In this document: positions 28,088 through 38,069 of the stretch, piece by piece
How positions within the stretch are numbered: position 1 is the stretch's first letter
Layout of the letters: each line of letters starts with the position of its first letter
NCBI GenBank assembly: GCA_043807765.1
Contig: JAZDFQ010000044.1
Location: 1-64,000 of the forward strand
Direction of reading: 5' to 3'
DNA: 64,000 bases
Source of the DNA: Stygiobacter sp043807765
GTDB lineage: Bacteria > Bacteroidota > Ignavibacteria > Ignavibacteriales > Melioribacteraceae
Position numbers and translations under genes: made by a program
The notes under the pieces: model-generated
What the model saw: only the letters and a program-made list of their open reading frames with translations
What the model was told of the DNA's origin: nothing
Database searches by the model: none

Positions 28088-31069
28088 ATGAGGGATTTAG
28101 TAAAAAATTATCGTTATAACTTCTTAAAGAAACCGCTTACTCTAATATTCATTCTTTTCCTAGGTGTAAGCATTATAGTAGGTATAGTTGGTTACTTTTA
28201 CTTTTATTACCAAAAAGAAAAAATAATTGAGGGCCGATATGAGTATCTATCCTCGATTTCTAGTTTTAAGAATTTTCAGATTGTTGACTGGTTGAATAGA
28301 AGACATAGTCAATTTGAGTTAATCAGAGCAAACCCGCCATTAATCTCTAAACTTGAAAAACTCGGTACCTCACAAAACTATTTGTTCGAATTAAAAGAGT
28401 GGTTTGGTACACTAAAAAAACTTTATGAATATGACGATATAATTCTGGTTAATTCATCATCAAGTATTGTTTATAGAAGTGATCCTTCCTATTTGAAAAT
28501 TGATGGAAATGATTCGATCTTAAGTAAGAAATGTTCTATTTCTAATTCAATTATATTCTCGGACTCTGATGAGAAAAATGAAACAGCTGAGTATGTAAAG
28601 TTCTATGTGCCATTAAGTAGTAGCCATAATGCTCAAAAACGAGCCGCTAGTGTTTTAATACTTTGTGTTAAGCCGGCGAAAATATTTGATTCACTTCTGA
28701 TGCTTAATATCGCTAAATCAACAACTCTTGAATTGCTTCTAGTAAAACCTTTCAAAGAAAGAATTATATATCTGAACAAACCTAGGTCTGCTAGAGGAAG
28801 TGAAAAACTAGACGAGAATAGAAAAGCCTTATTGGGAGTTGAAGCCAGAAAAGGATTTGTTGTTGGAATAGATTATCAGAATAATGAAGTGATTGCACTT
28901 ATCAAGAACGTACCGGCTACTACTTGGACTTTAATAACAAAAATAAATCAGTCTGAATTTTATGCGCCGGTGAATGATCTCGCTAAGCTAGTGGTATTGT
29001 GGATTCTCACAGCAGTTTTAGTCTTTGGGTTCGTACTTTTTCTGATATGGAGAAAAAGCATTCTGTCGAATTATAAACAAATATACAGTACTGAAATTGA
29101 ACGCTTAAAGTCGGAAAATCGCTTTGATGCTCTAACTAAGGGTGTTCAAGGCTACGCAATTTATATGCTTGATGTTAATGGAATTATTACCAGTTGGAAT
29201 TATGGTGTTGAATTAATAAAAGGTTACCAAGAGAAAGAGGTTATCGGAAAACATTTCTCAATATTTTATACCGATGAAGAAAGGTATTTGAACAAGCCGG
29301 AAAATTCTCTGAAGTTTGCGGCAGAGAATGGAAGTTATGAAGAGGAAGGTTGGAGAGTCAAAAAGGATGGCGTGAAATTTTATGCCAATATTGTGATTAC
29401 AGCATTAAAGGACACTGAAGACACAATATATGGATTCTTAAAAGTGACCCATGATTTAACTGATAGGAAAAGAGCTGAAGAGGAGATAAAAAATTCACGT
29501 GATTTCTATTTAAAACTACTTAACGGATTTCCAACACCGGTTTGGCTTTCCGGTTTAGATGGAAAATGTAATTATTTTAACGAGGCATGGCTAAAATTTA
29601 CCGGACGAACTCTCGATGAAGAACTGGGAGACGGCTGGGCGGCAAATCTGCATCCCGAAGACAGAGAACGTATTGTGAATACCTATTATGAATCTTTTTC
29701 GCAAATGAAAAATTATATTCTTGAATATAGATTGAAAAGCGCTCAAGGTGAATATAGGTGGATGATTGTTGTGGGTATGCCTTATTTCGATATGAATAAT
29801 AATTTTGCCGGTTATCTTGGCTCTTGTTATGATATCAATGATCGGAAAAAATATGAAGAGACAATTAATTCACTTTTACGAATAAGTGAAAAATTATATT
29901 CCTCCTTGGAGATAGACCAAATACTGGATTCTCTTGTCATAGAATCTATTAAGCTGGTAGATGCTGAAAGCGGATTTGCTGCTATTATTGATGGAGATAG
30001 ATATTCAACAAAGCGTTATTTCAATCAAGATCATTGGGAATACTCGAAATTGACTTGGAACCTAGAGAGTAAAGTGAGTACCCAATTTAAAAATAGAAAA
30101 GAGGGTTACATAACCAACAATGCTGATAGTGATCCGTTAATTCATCCCGATCTCAAAACTAAATACTCAATTTCACAGGCCATCTCAGTTCCGCTGTTTG
30201 GGTCGAAGGGAGAATTAATGGGATTCTTTGAAGCACATAATAAAAAAAATGGAAACGGTTATAATCTTAATGATCTAAATCATGTAAAAGCACTAGCGCA
30301 TAATGCCTCTATCTCACTTACAAAATCGCTTAGCATAGAGCAACTAAGAAAAACGGAATTACAATTGCGAAGCTCGGAATCGGAACTGAGACAACTTGCC
30401 GCCCAACTACAATATGCCAGAGAAACTGAGCGACATCATCTTGCACGTGAAGTGCATGATGAGCTTGGGCAGCTTTTTACCGGTATTAATTTGAATGTGT
30501 TGTATTTACGCGACACAATTGAACAGAAGAAGGAAGAGATAAGTGGTCAACGAATAATTAGCGAATTAAATGAAGTAAAAAAAATGGTTGATAAAGGAAT
30601 TCAGTCAGTTAGAGATATTTCGGAAGGACTTCGTTCTTATGTTCTTGAGCATCTTGGTTTGGTTCATGCTATAAAAGAATACTGTAAGGAATTCCAAAGG
30701 GTTAGTAATATCAAATGTACCATCACCAGTTATTCTGATGATATAAATCTAAGTGAAGAAAAAAGTATTGCTCTGTATAGAATTATTCAAGAATCTTTAA
30801 CAAACGCAATGCGTCATTCGAAAGCAACCGAAATTAAAATAAATTTCTCCGACAAAAAAGATCTAATGGAAATATCCATTGAAGACAATGGAATTGGTTT
30901 TGAAGAAAAGAATCCGAGACAGTTAAAAACATTCGGAATACTAGGTATGAAAGAACGTGCATTATACCTTAACGGCGCGTTGACGATTACAAGTAAGGTA
31001 GGTTCAGGAACATTAATAAAAGCCTCAATACCGTTAAAAGAAATGACTAAGAAAGAGAGCATCGAATGA
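28088..31069 (+). CDS. Membrane PAS/GAF sensor kinase (HisKA_3, NarX-type)
   Basis: A 993-residue kinase. A membrane span (about 18-40), an extracytoplasmic sensor of about 250 residues and a second span (about 300-320) are followed by two PAS domains (about 345-465 and 470-590), a GAF domain (about 600-740), a coiled coil, a HisKA_3 domain with H790 (HLAREVHDELGQLF) and an ATPase domain (HSKATEI, EDNGIGF, GILGMKERA). It overlaps the next regulator by 4 nt, which marks a cognate pair. The PAS-GAF combination suggests cytoplasmic small-molecule or redox input in addition to the external sensor. Confidence 0.9.
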   Translation: MRDLVKNYRYNFLKKPLTLIFILFLGVSIIVGIVGYFYFYYQKEKIIEGRYEYLSSISSFKNFQIVDWLNRRHSQFELIRANPPLISKLEKLGTSQNYLFELKEWFGTLKKLYEYDDIILVNSSSSIVYRSDPSYLKIDGNDSILSKKCSISNSIIFSDSDEKNETAEYVKFYVPLSSSHNAQKRAASVLILCVKPAKIFDSLLMLNIAKSTTLELLLVKPFKERIIYLNKPRSARGSEKLDENRKALLGVEARKGFVVGIDYQNNEVIALIKNVPATTWTLITKINQSEFYAPVNDLAKLVVLWILTAVLVFGFVLFLIWRKSILSNYKQIYSTEIERLKSENRFDALTKGVQGYAIYMLDVNGIITSWNYGVELIKGYQEKEVIGKHFSIFYTDEERYLNKPENSLKFAAENGSYEEEGWRVKKDGVKFYANIVITALKDTEDTIYGFLKVTHDLTDRKRAEEEIKNSRDFYLKLLNGFPTPVWLSGLDGKCNYFNEAWLKFTGRTLDEELGDGWAANLHPEDRERIVNTYYESFSQMKNYILEYRLKSAQGEYRWMIVVGMPYFDMNNNFAGYLGSCYDINDRKKYEETINSLLRISEKLYSSLEIDQILDSLVIESIKLVDAESGFAAIIDGDRYSTKRYFNQDHWEYSKLTWNLESKVSTQFKNRKEGYITNNADSDPLIHPDLKTKYSISQAISVPLFGSKGELMGFFEAHNKKNGNGYNLNDLNHVKALAHNASISLTKSLSIEQLRKTELQLRSSESELRQLAAQLQYARETERHHLAREVHDELGQLFTGINLNVLYLRDTIEQKKEEISGQRIISELNEVKKMVDKGIQSVRDISEGLRSYVLEHLGLVHAIKEYCKEFQRVSNIKCTITSYSDDINLSEEKSIALYRIIQESLTNAMRHSKATEIKINFSDKKDLMEISIEDNGIGFEEKNPRQLKTFGILGMKERALYLNGALTITSKVGSGTLIKASIPLKEMTKKESIE

Positions 31070-31692
31070 ATATTATAATTACTGACGATCATAAAGTTGT
31101 AAGGGAAGGTCTCAAAAAAATATTTTCAATGAATAATGACTTTCATGTTATTGGAGAAGCTGCAAGTATTGCCGAGCTTCAGAAACTATTGGAGGTTAAA
31201 AATCCGGATTTGATTACTCTTGATATCTCATTGCCTGATAGAAGCGGTTTAGACTACGTTAAAGATATTAAAGCTCTATCCCCATCGGTTAAAATACTAA
31301 TCTTCAGCATATACCCCGATGAAAAATTTGGACATCGTGCAATTACAATAGGAGCTGACGGCTATCTAAGTAAAAATGCTGATCCAAGCGAGATTGTTTT
31401 AGCAATTAAAAAGATTATAAAAGGAGGTAAATACTTGAAACAAGAAGTAATGGAGGAATTATTATTAAGCGGGATTAATTCTGTAAATAGATTACCCCAT
31501 GAAAAACTATCTGATAGAGAGTTTGAAGTGTTAAGATTAATCGGCCAAGGGAAAAAATTAACCGCTATTGCCGAACAATTAAATTTGAGTGTCAACACTG
31601 TGGCTTCTTATAAATCCAGAATTCAAGAAAAATTAAATATCACTTCAACTGCAGCGCTAATCAAATATACTATGGAGAACCAACTAGTGTAG
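31066..31692 (+). CDS. NarL/FixJ-family response regulator
   Basis: A 208-residue regulator with receiver D53 (LITLDISLPDRSG), Lys in SKNAD, and a LuxR-type helix-turn-helix at about 145-208 (LSDREFEVLRLIGQGKKLTA; LSVNTVASYKSRI). It starts in the ATGA overlap with the HisKA_3 kinase. It is a paralogue of the regulator at 9974. Confidence 0.9.
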   Translation: MNIIITDDHKVVREGLKKIFSMNNDFHVIGEAASIAELQKLLEVKNPDLITLDISLPDRSGLDYVKDIKALSPSVKILIFSIYPDEKFGHRAITIGADGYLSKNADPSEIVLAIKKIIKGGKYLKQEVMEELLLSGINSVNRLPHEKLSDREFEVLRLIGQGKKLTAIAEQLNLSVNTVASYKSRIQEKLNITSTAALIKYTMENQLV

Positions 31693-31909
31693 CCTATGCT
31701 ATACTTGGGATGCTGTGTAGTAAAAACCACCACAAAATATTGCAAGGAATTACTACAAGCATATTTCCAAGACTTTTGCAATATTCCTACAAGTTTACCG
31801 GAAATTTCAATTGCTATTAACAAATAAAATGTACAGAGTAATTTAGTTGCGATGAGAAATAAGAATTAAGCCAAATTAATATTAAAAAGTACTTACGAAA
31901 GCCGGAGGA

Positions 31910-32881
31910 ATGAATAAGGATTATAAGGAAGGCGAACTCGAAGCTATTTGTTCAAAGGATAATATTGGAGAAGATATATTTCGTCGCATTGTAGAATCAG
32001 CCCCAAATGCGATTGTTCTGGTTGATTCTAACGGCTTGATTGTACTTGTTAATGCCCAAACAGAAAAATTGTTCGGATATAATAGAAGTGAATTGATAAG
32101 CAATTCCGTAGAATTATTAGTCCCTACCAGATACACCACTAACCACTCGAAGTATCGCGAAAACTTTTTCAAACAACCTACTACAAGAGCTATGGGTGCT
32201 GGTCGCGATTTATACGGAAAAAGAAAAGATGGCTCAGAAATTCCAGTGGAAATTGGTCTAAATCCACTTCAAAGTGAAAAGGGAACATTTATTCTTGGAA
32301 GCATAATTGATATTACGGAAAGGAAAAGGGCTGAAGAAAAATTTAAAAGTGTAGTTGAAGCCACTCCAAACGCGATTGTTGTGGTAGGAAGGGATGGAAA
32401 GATTACACTCGTCAATGCAGAAACAGAACGTTTGTTTGGGTACACACGTACAGAGTTGATCGGTGAATATGTAGAAATTTTAATACCTACTCCTTATAAA
32501 ACTAACCACGCAGAATACCTTTCAAATTATTTTGTAAATCCAAATGCACGATCAATGGGTGCGGGAATGGAATTGTTCGGAATGAGAAAAGATGGACTAA
32601 AAATTCCAGTGGAAATTGGATTGAACCCAATTGATAGCGAAGAGGGCACACTAACCCTAGCCAGTATAATTGATATTACAGAGCGGAAAAAGAGAATCGA
32701 ACAAAAGAAAGCAGAAGAAGAATTGGCTGAACAAAGAGTGAGAGAACTGGAGAGGTTAGTGGAATTAGAACGATTCCAAAAGCTAACCATCGGGAGGGAA
32801 TTGAAAATGATAGAGCTTAAAAAAACAGTTGAAGAATTAAAAGCAAAACTGACGCAGCTTAATTATGAACCTAAGGAATAA
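31910..32881 (+). CDS. Tandem-PAS sensory protein without a kinase domain
   Basis: A 323-residue soluble protein. Two closely similar PAS domains (about 22-142 and 145-268; both with APNAIV or TPNAIV, a TERKR/TERKK close and GAG near the middle) are followed by a long coiled coil (270-320). No kinase, cyclase or HTH domain is present. GGAGG lies just before the ATG. Its stop shares one base with the start of the next kinase (TAATG), so the PAS protein is probably a detachable sensor for that kinase, pairing through the coiled coils. This pairing is inferred. Confidence 0.8.
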   Translation: MNKDYKEGELEAICSKDNIGEDIFRRIVESAPNAIVLVDSNGLIVLVNAQTEKLFGYNRSELISNSVELLVPTRYTTNHSKYRENFFKQPTTRAMGAGRDLYGKRKDGSEIPVEIGLNPLQSEKGTFILGSIIDITERKRAEEKFKSVVEATPNAIVVVGRDGKITLVNAETERLFGYTRTELIGEYVEILIPTPYKTNHAEYLSNYFVNPNARSMGAGMELFGMRKDGLKIPVEIGLNPIDSEEGTLTLASIIDITERKKRIEQKKAEEELAEQRVRELERLVELERFQKLTIGRELKMIELKKTVEELKAKLTQLNYEPKE

Positions 32882-33882
32882 TGATGAAAACATTTGAATT
32901 ATATGCTGATCATCATTCTAAAACAAATAGCTTAATTGAAAAGAGTTATGCAACTTCGGATGCAAGCGACCAAAAACTAAAAACTATCTGGGGTGAATCC
33001 GAACAAACCAACAATGCACTAATAAACATACTTGAAGACTTTACCACTGAAAAAAAATGGCTTCTAGATATGCAGAAAGGAATATTGAATATTCTAGAGG
33101 ATCTGCAAGAAGAAAACTATAAATCGGAACAACTAACTACTGAACTTCAAAAAGAGATTGTAAAAAATAAATTAACCGAAACTAAGTTAAGAGAATCAAA
33201 TCAAGAATTGGAATCTTTTAGTTATTCGGTTTCTCATGATCTGAGAGCACCCTTAAGGCACATTGCAGGATATATTGATTTACTAAACAAACATGCATCT
33301 CATACTTTGGATGAAAAAACCTTAAGATATTTTAACGTAATTGAAAAATCTGCCAAAAAAATGGGAAACTTAATTGATGAATTGCTGGCTTTTTCACGAC
33401 TTGGCAGAGCTTCTCTCAAAACAAGTAGAATTAGATTAAATAGTATTCTGAATGAGTCGATGGAAGAATTCGAAGATGAAGTTCGACACCGGAATATCAT
33501 TTGGAAAATAGATGAACTACCGGAAGTAGAAGCTGATCCGGTACTAATCCGCCAAGTGTTTATCAATTTATTATCGAACGCCTTAAAGCATACTCAGTTC
33601 AGAGATCCGGCAAGAATTGAAATAACAAGTAAAAAATTAGAAACGGGCTATCAACTAATTTGTGTTAAGGATAATGGTGTTGGATTTGACGATGCATACT
33701 TTGATAAACTCTTCTGTGTATTTCAAAGGCTTCATTCTAATTACGAGTTCGATGGAATTGGGATTGGGCTGGCAAATGTAAAGCGAATCATTACCAAACA
33801 TGGAGGAGAAGTTTGCGCAGAAGGAAAAGAGAATGAAGGGGCGGCATTTTATTTCACTTTAAAACCTATTGAGGAAAATTGA
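32881..33882 (+). CDS. Cytoplasmic histidine kinase (HisKA, phytochrome-like)
   Basis: A 333-residue kinase without membrane spans or a sensor domain. A coiled-coil N-terminus (40-115) leads to HisKA with H119 (SYSVSHDLRAPLRHI) and a HATPase domain (about 215-330; NLLSNALKHT, DNGVGFDDAY, GIGIGLANVKRI). The DLRAPL box and ending are typical of the bacteriophytochrome-like group, whose partners are Rcp1-type receivers. Exactly such a receiver follows. The gene overlaps the tandem-PAS gene by one base. Confidence 0.88.
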   Translation: MMKTFELYADHHSKTNSLIEKSYATSDASDQKLKTIWGESEQTNNALINILEDFTTEKKWLLDMQKGILNILEDLQEENYKSEQLTTELQKEIVKNKLTETKLRESNQELESFSYSVSHDLRAPLRHIAGYIDLLNKHASHTLDEKTLRYFNVIEKSAKKMGNLIDELLAFSRLGRASLKTSRIRLNSILNESMEEFEDEVRHRNIIWKIDELPEVEADPVLIRQVFINLLSNALKHTQFRDPARIEITSKKLETGYQLICVKDNGVGFDDAYFDKLFCVFQRLHSNYEFDGIGIGLANVKRIITKHGGEVCAEGKENEGAAFYFTLKPIEEN

Positions 33883-33883
33883 A

Positions 33884-34339
33884 TTGGAAAAACTAAAAAG
33901 AATATTGTTGGTAGAAGACGACCCTCATGATGTTGAACTAACACTAGCAGCATTGGAAGAATTTAATTTGGCTAATGAGGTAAATGTAGTTTATGATGGG
34001 AAAAATGCATTGGATTACCTCAAGCGCAACGGTCAATATAAATTAAGATTAGTAGGTAATCCAGCTGTGGTTCTACTGGATATAAAACTGCCAAAGCTCA
34101 GTGGTTTGGATGTACTCAAAGAAGTCAAAAACGATGAACTATTATCAAATATACCGATTGTGATGCTTACTTCATCTCGCGAAGAACTGGATTTGGAAAA
34201 AGCGTACAAACTTGGAGCCAATGCATATGTAGTTAAACCGGTAGATTTCAGTGAATTTATGAATGCTATAAAACAAATTGGACTATTCTGGGCCGTATTG
34301 AATGAATATCCGCTAGATAGTATCGGGAAAGTAAAATAA
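33884..34339 (+). CDS. Rcp1-type stand-alone response regulator
   Basis: I take TTG 33884 as the start: it lies 1 nt after the previous stop and GAGG sits 9 nt upstream. Another TTG at 33869 would overlap the kinase gene, and no ATG is available before the first strand. The product is about 151 residues with EDDPHD at 11-16, D66 (VVLLDIKLPKLSG), TSS and KPVD: a receiver with a long alpha4 and no output domain, as in Rcp1. It probably takes phosphate from the preceding phytochrome-like kinase. Confidence 0.87.
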   Translation: MEKLKRILLVEDDPHDVELTLAALEEFNLANEVNVVYDGKNALDYLKRNGQYKLRLVGNPAVVLLDIKLPKLSGLDVLKEVKNDELLSNIPIVMLTSSREELDLEKAYKLGANAYVVKPVDFSEFMNAIKQIGLFWAVLNEYPLDSIGKVK

Positions 34340-34359
34340 GCTTTGAAAGGATGGACTAT

Positions 34360-37026
34360 ATGGAGCGGCCTCTAAAACTACTACATCTGGAAGATGATGC
34401 TGCTGACGCCGGTCTGGTTAAGGAAATAATCACTGAAGAATTTAGCGATTGTGAGATACTGCTTGTAAAAACTAAAGATGACTACAAAAATGAATTAGAC
34501 AAAAATAAATTCAACATAATACTTTCCGATTTTGCTTTGCCCGGGTTTAATGGTTTGCATGCTCTAGATATGGCATTAAAAATTCAACCTGATACTCCCT
34601 TCGTTTTTATTTCGGGACACATTGGTGAAGAGCGGGCCATCGAAGCGATGAAAAAAGGTGCTACCGATTATGTTCTTAAAGAACGAATGGAAAAAATTAT
34701 TCCCACAATAAAGAGAGCACTTAAAGAAAAAGAAGAAAAGAACAAACGAATAGCTGCTGAGCTTAAGATTCGGGAAAGTGAAGAAAGCTACAGAACTATA
34801 TTTGAAATATCTCCTGTTGGAATTGCTAACATAGATCGGACCGGAAGGTTTATAAGAGCTAATAAAGCAGTTGAAAAAATTTTTGGTTATGTGGAAGCCG
34901 AATTAAAGGGAAAGTTAATTTCGGAAATTACTAGCGACGAAGAACCCGAAAAAGACTTTGCCCTTATAGAACAATTTCTAGCGAAACCTCGGAAAGAAAT
35001 TTCATTTGAAAAATGTTACAAAAAAAAAGACGGTCAGCTTATTTGGGCCAAACTCACAATTTCAGCAGTCTATGATGAAAGTGAGCAATTCCTCTACGCC
35101 GTAACCATGATAGAAGATATAACACAAAGAAAAAACTATGACAAAAAACTAAAAAACTCTGAGCAAAAGTATAAGAGCCTTTTTGAAAAAAACTTAGCGG
35201 GAGTTTTTAGAAGTTCGGTTGAAGGATATATCGATGATGCTAATTTGGCTTTCGTCGAAATGTTAGGCTATTCATCAGTAAGTGAAGTCGTCGGTTTGCC
35301 AAGTGATTACTTTTACTTCGATCCTAAAGAGCGGACAAATATCCTTACTATTCTATATCAAAAAGAAGAATTACTCAATTACGAAATTCAGCTCCGCTGT
35401 AAAGATGGAAAAGCTGTATGGACAATTTTGAATGCTAATTTGCTTAAAAACGAAAATGAAAGTGGGGCGTTTTTACAAGGAACCATCTTTGATATAACGG
35501 AAAAGAAAATTATAACTGAGTCATTGCAGAGATCGGAAGAAAAACTTAGAACTTATATGAGGAATTCTCCAATTAGCATTTTCGTTATAAGTGAAAAGGG
35601 GGCTTTTGTAGATGTCAATCCCGCTGCATCTGCAATGCTGGAATATACCAGAGAGGAATTGCTTACAATGTGTATTAAAAATGTAGGTAAGCCGGATGAT
35701 TTGCCAAATCAACTAAGAATTCTTCAACATCTCAAAGATTCCGGAGAAGTTTCCTCGGAAATTTTTATGTTGAAAAAGAATAAGGTAACGGTATCTGTAT
35801 TGCTAAATGCAGTAAAATTGCCCGACAATTATTTTATTGCTTTTTGTTATGACATAACTAAGCGTAAGGAGATTGAAAATGCGTTAAAAGAAAGCGAAGA
35901 AAAATATAGAGAGCTAGTGGAAAACATTCACGACATTATATTTTCGATAGACCTAACCGGCATGATACAATATATGAGTTCTGCAATTGAAGGACTTCTG
36001 GGATACAAGCCTGAAGAGATTATAGGGAAAAATTTTGATGCCTTTATAACTGATGAAAGATTATTGGTTGTGAAAGAACATATTGAACAGTCAATTGGGG
36101 GTGATAAAAGTCCGATTGAATTAAAGTTGTTCACAAAAAGCGGCGATTCAAAATGGGTGAGGATTTCACGTGCACCAATATTATCCGGAAATAAGATTGT
36201 TGGTATACGGGGCGTGATTTCGGATGTAACTGAAAAGAAAACTGCAGAGAATGAATTAATTAAAGCAAAAGAGAAAGCAGAGGAAAGCAACCGCATTAAA
36301 ACAAACTTCCTTGCAAACATGAGCCATGAACTTAGAACTCCGATGATAGGAATTCTTGGAGGTGCAGAATATTTTGTCGCTGAATTGTCTGATCCGGAAT
36401 CAGTGCGACTAGCAGAAACAATCTTGAAAAGTGGAAAAAGATTGCTCGAGACCTTGAACCTAATTCTGGATATGAGTCGGATTGAAGCGGAAAGAGTTGA
36501 ATTAAATTATAGAGAACTGGATGCACATTTAGTCTTATACGAAATAAAAAAACTATTTGAAAAGGCAGTTAAGAAAAAGAATTTATTTCTGGAAATTTAT
36601 TTCGAAAAATCAGAAATAATGATAAAAACTGATGAGCGACTATTTCGTGAAGTACTACACAACTTGATAAATAACGCCATTAAATTTACTGATATAGGCG
36701 GCATAACTGTAACATGTAAAACCGGAATCAGTCAAAAAAATCATGCTGAAGAGATTATAATTAAAATACAAGATACCGGAATCGGGATACCTGAAAAATA
36801 TCTGGATATAATATTTCAAGAATTTGTTCAAGTTAGTGAAGGGTTGGGCCGTAGTTATGAAGGAACCGGGCTAGGATTATCAATAACTAAAAAATTCATT
36901 GAGAAACTGAACGGAAGTATCGCAGTTGAGAGTGAGGAAAACAAAGGCACAATATTTACCGTGAGATTTCCAACTTCATTAGATACTGAAAACAAAAGCC
37001 CGCATAAGCTAGAAAGTAGTATATGA
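34360..37026 (+). CDS. Receiver / four-PAS / HisKA hybrid kinase
   Basis: The start is set at ATG 34360, because AAAGG lies 9 nt upstream but directly abuts the ATG at 34351. An 888-residue soluble kinase: a receiver (about 5-120; LEDDAADAG, D in LSDFALPGFNG), four PAS domains (about 142-262, 270-392, 395-507 and 512-632), HisKA with H656 (NMSHELRTPM) and a HATPase domain (NLINNAIKFTD, DTGIGIPEKY, GTGLGLSITKK). It belongs to the same operon as the PAS protein, kinase and Rcp1-type receiver. The N-terminal receiver may be the acceptor of the upstream kinase, making a cascade; that is inference. Confidence 0.88.
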   Translation: MERPLKLLHLEDDAADAGLVKEIITEEFSDCEILLVKTKDDYKNELDKNKFNIILSDFALPGFNGLHALDMALKIQPDTPFVFISGHIGEERAIEAMKKGATDYVLKERMEKIIPTIKRALKEKEEKNKRIAAELKIRESEESYRTIFEISPVGIANIDRTGRFIRANKAVEKIFGYVEAELKGKLISEITSDEEPEKDFALIEQFLAKPRKEISFEKCYKKKDGQLIWAKLTISAVYDESEQFLYAVTMIEDITQRKNYDKKLKNSEQKYKSLFEKNLAGVFRSSVEGYIDDANLAFVEMLGYSSVSEVVGLPSDYFYFDPKERTNILTILYQKEELLNYEIQLRCKDGKAVWTILNANLLKNENESGAFLQGTIFDITEKKIITESLQRSEEKLRTYMRNSPISIFVISEKGAFVDVNPAASAMLEYTREELLTMCIKNVGKPDDLPNQLRILQHLKDSGEVSSEIFMLKKNKVTVSVLLNAVKLPDNYFIAFCYDITKRKEIENALKESEEKYRELVENIHDIIFSIDLTGMIQYMSSAIEGLLGYKPEEIIGKNFDAFITDERLLVVKEHIEQSIGGDKSPIELKLFTKSGDSKWVRISRAPILSGNKIVGIRGVISDVTEKKTAENELIKAKEKAEESNRIKTNFLANMSHELRTPMIGILGGAEYFVAELSDPESVRLAETILKSGKRLLETLNLILDMSRIEAERVELNYRELDAHLVLYEIKKLFEKAVKKKNLFLEIYFEKSEIMIKTDERLFREVLHNLINNAIKFTDIGGITVTCKTGISQKNHAEEIIIKIQDTGIGIPEKYLDIIFQEFVQVSEGLGRSYEGTGLGLSITKKFIEKLNGSIAVESEENKGTIFTVRFPTSLDTENKSPHKLESSI

Positions 37027-37050
37027 AAGGTGAATTCGAGAGTTATAATA

Positions 37051-37428
37051 ATGCCTACAGAGAAACATCGGATTATTTATTTAGAAGATGATGATTTAAC
37101 AAGGAGGGTGTTCCAAAAATATTTAAGTGATTCAGAAAGTGCAACAACTGTAAAAGACACAGACATATTTTTTGAGTTAATCTCAAAAACAAGGTATCCT
37201 CTCATATTCTTAGATATAAACTTAAGACACGACTCTTCCGGTATAGAGATTATAGAAAGAATTAGAGAAATACCAGATTATGAGCAATGCAAAATCATTG
37301 CGCTTACAGCATATGCTTTGAATGGAGATAGAGAGTTCTATCTAAGCAAAGGTTTTGATGATTATCTCCCCAAACCATACAATATGCAACAACTTAACAA
37401 GATCATTGATAAATACTTTTCTAAGTAA
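37051..37428 (+). CDS. Single-domain response regulator (receiver)
   Basis: A receiver of about 125 residues with LEDDD at 11-15, D55 (LIFLDINLRHDSSG), LTAYAL and LPKPYN. ATG 37051 has GAGAG 9 nt upstream; a GTG at 37030, 3 nt after the preceding stop, is an alternative that adds 7 residues. There is no output domain. It ends the five-gene signalling run and may be the terminal phosphate acceptor for the four-PAS hybrid kinase. Confidence 0.8.
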   Translation: MPTEKHRIIYLEDDDLTRRVFQKYLSDSESATTVKDTDIFFELISKTRYPLIFLDINLRHDSSGIEIIERIREIPDYEQCKIIALTAYALNGDREFYLSKGFDDYLPKPYNMQQLNKIIDKYFSK

Positions 37429-37622
37429 CTTTCATCTTTACTCTATGCCGTAATACCTACCACACACGTTATCCCGAATATACTGCATACAAGAAGCCTT
37501 TGTAATTTTAAATTTGCTACCAGAGAATGAAACCGAATCTCTTTTCAAAAGAGACTAAAGTTCCGGCAACTTCTTAACATAGAAAATGGCAACTAATAGA
37601 AACTAAACTGGAGAGGCTTAAT

Positions 37623-38069
37623 ATGAAAGTATTCATTTTGGTTGTTACAATATTACTTACATCCGGCTGTTCTACAATTGTTCTTCAACCGGCGGATTTT
37701 TCCTGGCCTGTGGAAACAGTGCTTAAAGTAAATGTCAATGGATTTGTGTCGGAAGCAAGGCATAGTTTTGACATAAATATCAAGCCAATCTTTTATGAAG
37801 AATTCAGCGACTCGAATTCTTGTGCCGGCAAAGAAATAAGAATAATACGTGATAAAACCGGATACTATTATTTCACCGGCGAAGGATTTAAAAATGTTTA
37901 CATGTTTCATTCTGTTGAAGGGGGAATGAAATTAGAAGAAAAATTAAGTTTATCTGATTCACTTACACTCAAGATGCCGGTCTTCAATCAAAAAATAAAC
38001 GGCATTGAATTAATTGACGGATCAACAAAATATTTGATTTACGGATCAGAAATTGCGAGGATAAAATGA
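37623..38069 (+). CDS. Hypothetical lipoprotein
   Basis: A 148-residue protein with a lipoprotein signal (lipobox TSGC, Cys at 16), so it is anchored in an envelope membrane. The rest is beta-rich with no recognised family. A GGAG precedes the ATG, and its stop overlaps the start of the next coiled-coil gene (ATGA). The two products are therefore probably made together and may interact at the envelope. Confidence 0.7.
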   Translation: MKVFILVVTILLTSGCSTIVLQPADFSWPVETVLKVNVNGFVSEARHSFDINIKPIFYEEFSDSNSCAGKEIRIIRDKTGYYYFTGEGFKNVYMFHSVEGGMKLEEKLSLSDSLTLKMPVFNQKINGIELIDGSTKYLIYGSEIARIK

